Shown: positions 63,401 to 64,000 of the stretch, in pieces
Layout of the letters: every line of letters starts with the position of its first letter
Position numbering within the stretch: the first letter of the stretch is position 1
Assembly (NCBI GenBank): GCA_030068145.1
Contig: JAPJBO010000093.1
Coordinates: forward strand, 186,001-250,000
Reading direction: 5' to 3'
Origin: Diplonema papillatum
Taxonomy: Eukaryota; Euglenozoa; Diplonemea; Diplonemida; Diplonemidae
Length of the DNA: 64,000 bases
The notes under the pieces: generated by a model
What the model saw: the letters and a program-made list of their open reading frames with translations, nothing else
The model's database searches: none
Told to the model about the DNA's origin: nothing
Made by a program: the position numbers and the translations under genes

Positions 63401-64000
63401 GCCATTTATCAATGCAAGCTCCAACTCCGGAGATGTTCCTGGCCCATGACCGGTCCAACACGAGAAATCACCTTTCCTGGGGTGGCCGGCTACATTGGAG
63501 ACACACCAAATTTCACAAAAATTCCCATGTCTTTCACATGATATCACCAGTCGCTCTTGGGAACGTATGTGTATGAAAGTGGAACCACGTGAGACACTGT
63601 GAAACACTGTACACGTAGCGAAAAGCTGGCATAGTGTGGTACTCATTTGCTTGCAAATGACTCCCCACTAACGCAACAAGACGACGAAAAAGCGTGGCAC
63701 CGCCGCGGCGCTGCCACGGCGGTGCTCGTCCTCACCGTGGCACGCAAGCACGCGACGGCAGAGACGTGGGCATGCGTGGAGAAGGACCCGCACGCGGCGA
63801 TGACGCGGCTCTGCCGCCGGGCGGTGAAGGCGACTTCGGCGCAGACGCGCCTCGAAGCGGCCTCCATGTGGGGCGTGACGTCGCAGCAGGGCCGCCGAGA
63901 GCTCCTGGTTCGCGTACCTGCGGGACACGTGGACGCCATCCTGCAGGGGTCGGGTAGGGATGGCTGCTTCTGGCGACCAGTCGGGAAGGAAGCGCGCGAC
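60439..64000 (+). CDS. Na+/H+ exchanger, CPA1 family (SOS1/NHX7-like), at least four exons, 3' end outside
   Basis: Exons: 60439-61661, 61799-61885, 62410-63179, 63681 to the edge or just before it. Introns of 137, 524 and 501 bp begin GTATGC, GTATGT and GTATGC and end AG. All phases fit. Exon 1 gives 407 residues: an acidic/His-rich N-terminus, then about ten membrane helices from residue 55, with LSATDPVAVV (191-200) and the ion-binding EGESLFNDGTA (217-227, N223-D224). Exon 2 holds AWGGLRGAVGLSLAL, a CPA1 hallmark. Exon 3 adds the last membrane helix (PLFIFIVSGIVILTLVVNG) and a long cytoplasmic helical tail. Exon 4 continues it (DDEKAWHRRGAATAVL...). It would exchange Na+ or another cation for H+ across a membrane. 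Start ATG has good context (ACCATGTC). Subfamily is inferred from the long tail. Intron 3 contains an R3 repeat. Confidence 0.85.
63355..63435 (+). repeat. R3 repeat fragment in intron 3 of the exchanger
   Basis: TTGATCAGTTGATGCTCATC ... CAAGCTCCAACTCCGGAGAT matches 36115-36180. Confidence 0.65.

Overview
The window is nuclear DNA of a eukaryote, very probably a single-celled protist or alga. The evidence is GT-AG introns, microsatellites, LINE and hAT-type transposons, many short dispersed repeats, and no operons or Shine-Dalgarno sites. The N-terminal Cys/His-Trp motif of the CCCH protein at 12.9 kb reminds me of alveolate (apicomplexan/chromerid) proteins. That placement is an inference from memory, not a search result.

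Host genes are sparse. From left to right they are: a GC-rich exon-like stretch (0.34-0.74 kb, uncertain); an EF-hand exon (minus, 3.5 kb); the last two exons of a coiled-coil protein (7.0-7.8 kb, plus); an intronless CCCH zinc-finger gene (12.87-14.0 kb, plus) behind a run of 59 perfect ATG triplets; an exon of an unrecognised protein (minus, 50.5-50.75 kb); and a multi-exon Na+/H+ exchanger of the CPA1 family (60.44 kb to the right edge, incomplete). Four introns with defined ends start GTATGC or GTATGT.

Most of the rest is transposons and repeats. An almost full-length LINE (minus, 19.5-24.6 kb) carries endonuclease, reverse transcriptase, archaeal/plant-type RNase H and a duplicated Cys/His tail in one 1656-codon frame. 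It lies inside a (TG)n microsatellite, and a 51-bp 3' remnant of the same family lies inside a (CA)n microsatellite at 7.3 kb. A hAT-like unit with two ORFs overlapping at ATGA is at 33.5-35.95 kb. Hidden transposons are: a hAT deletion derivative with GTAAACG arrays (4.1-4.9 kb); a long-TIR element E1 in two copies of opposite orientation (4.9-6.96 and 53.4-54.6 kb); a GGAAACG-array foldback element (54.6-55.9 kb); and a 1.14-kb element with a 9-bp target duplication (56.36-57.50 kb) that splits an older repeat.

Short dispersed repeats (named R1 to R10 here) recur throughout, and nearly all copies of R1, R3, R6, R7 and R9 point the same way. A 1.35-kb tandem duplication (42.7-45.5 kb) has one arm carrying a later R2 insertion, which gives a natural empty/filled site pair. 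No virus-like or LTR element was recognised. Splice sites, repeat boundaries and identities were read by eye and no alignment was run.
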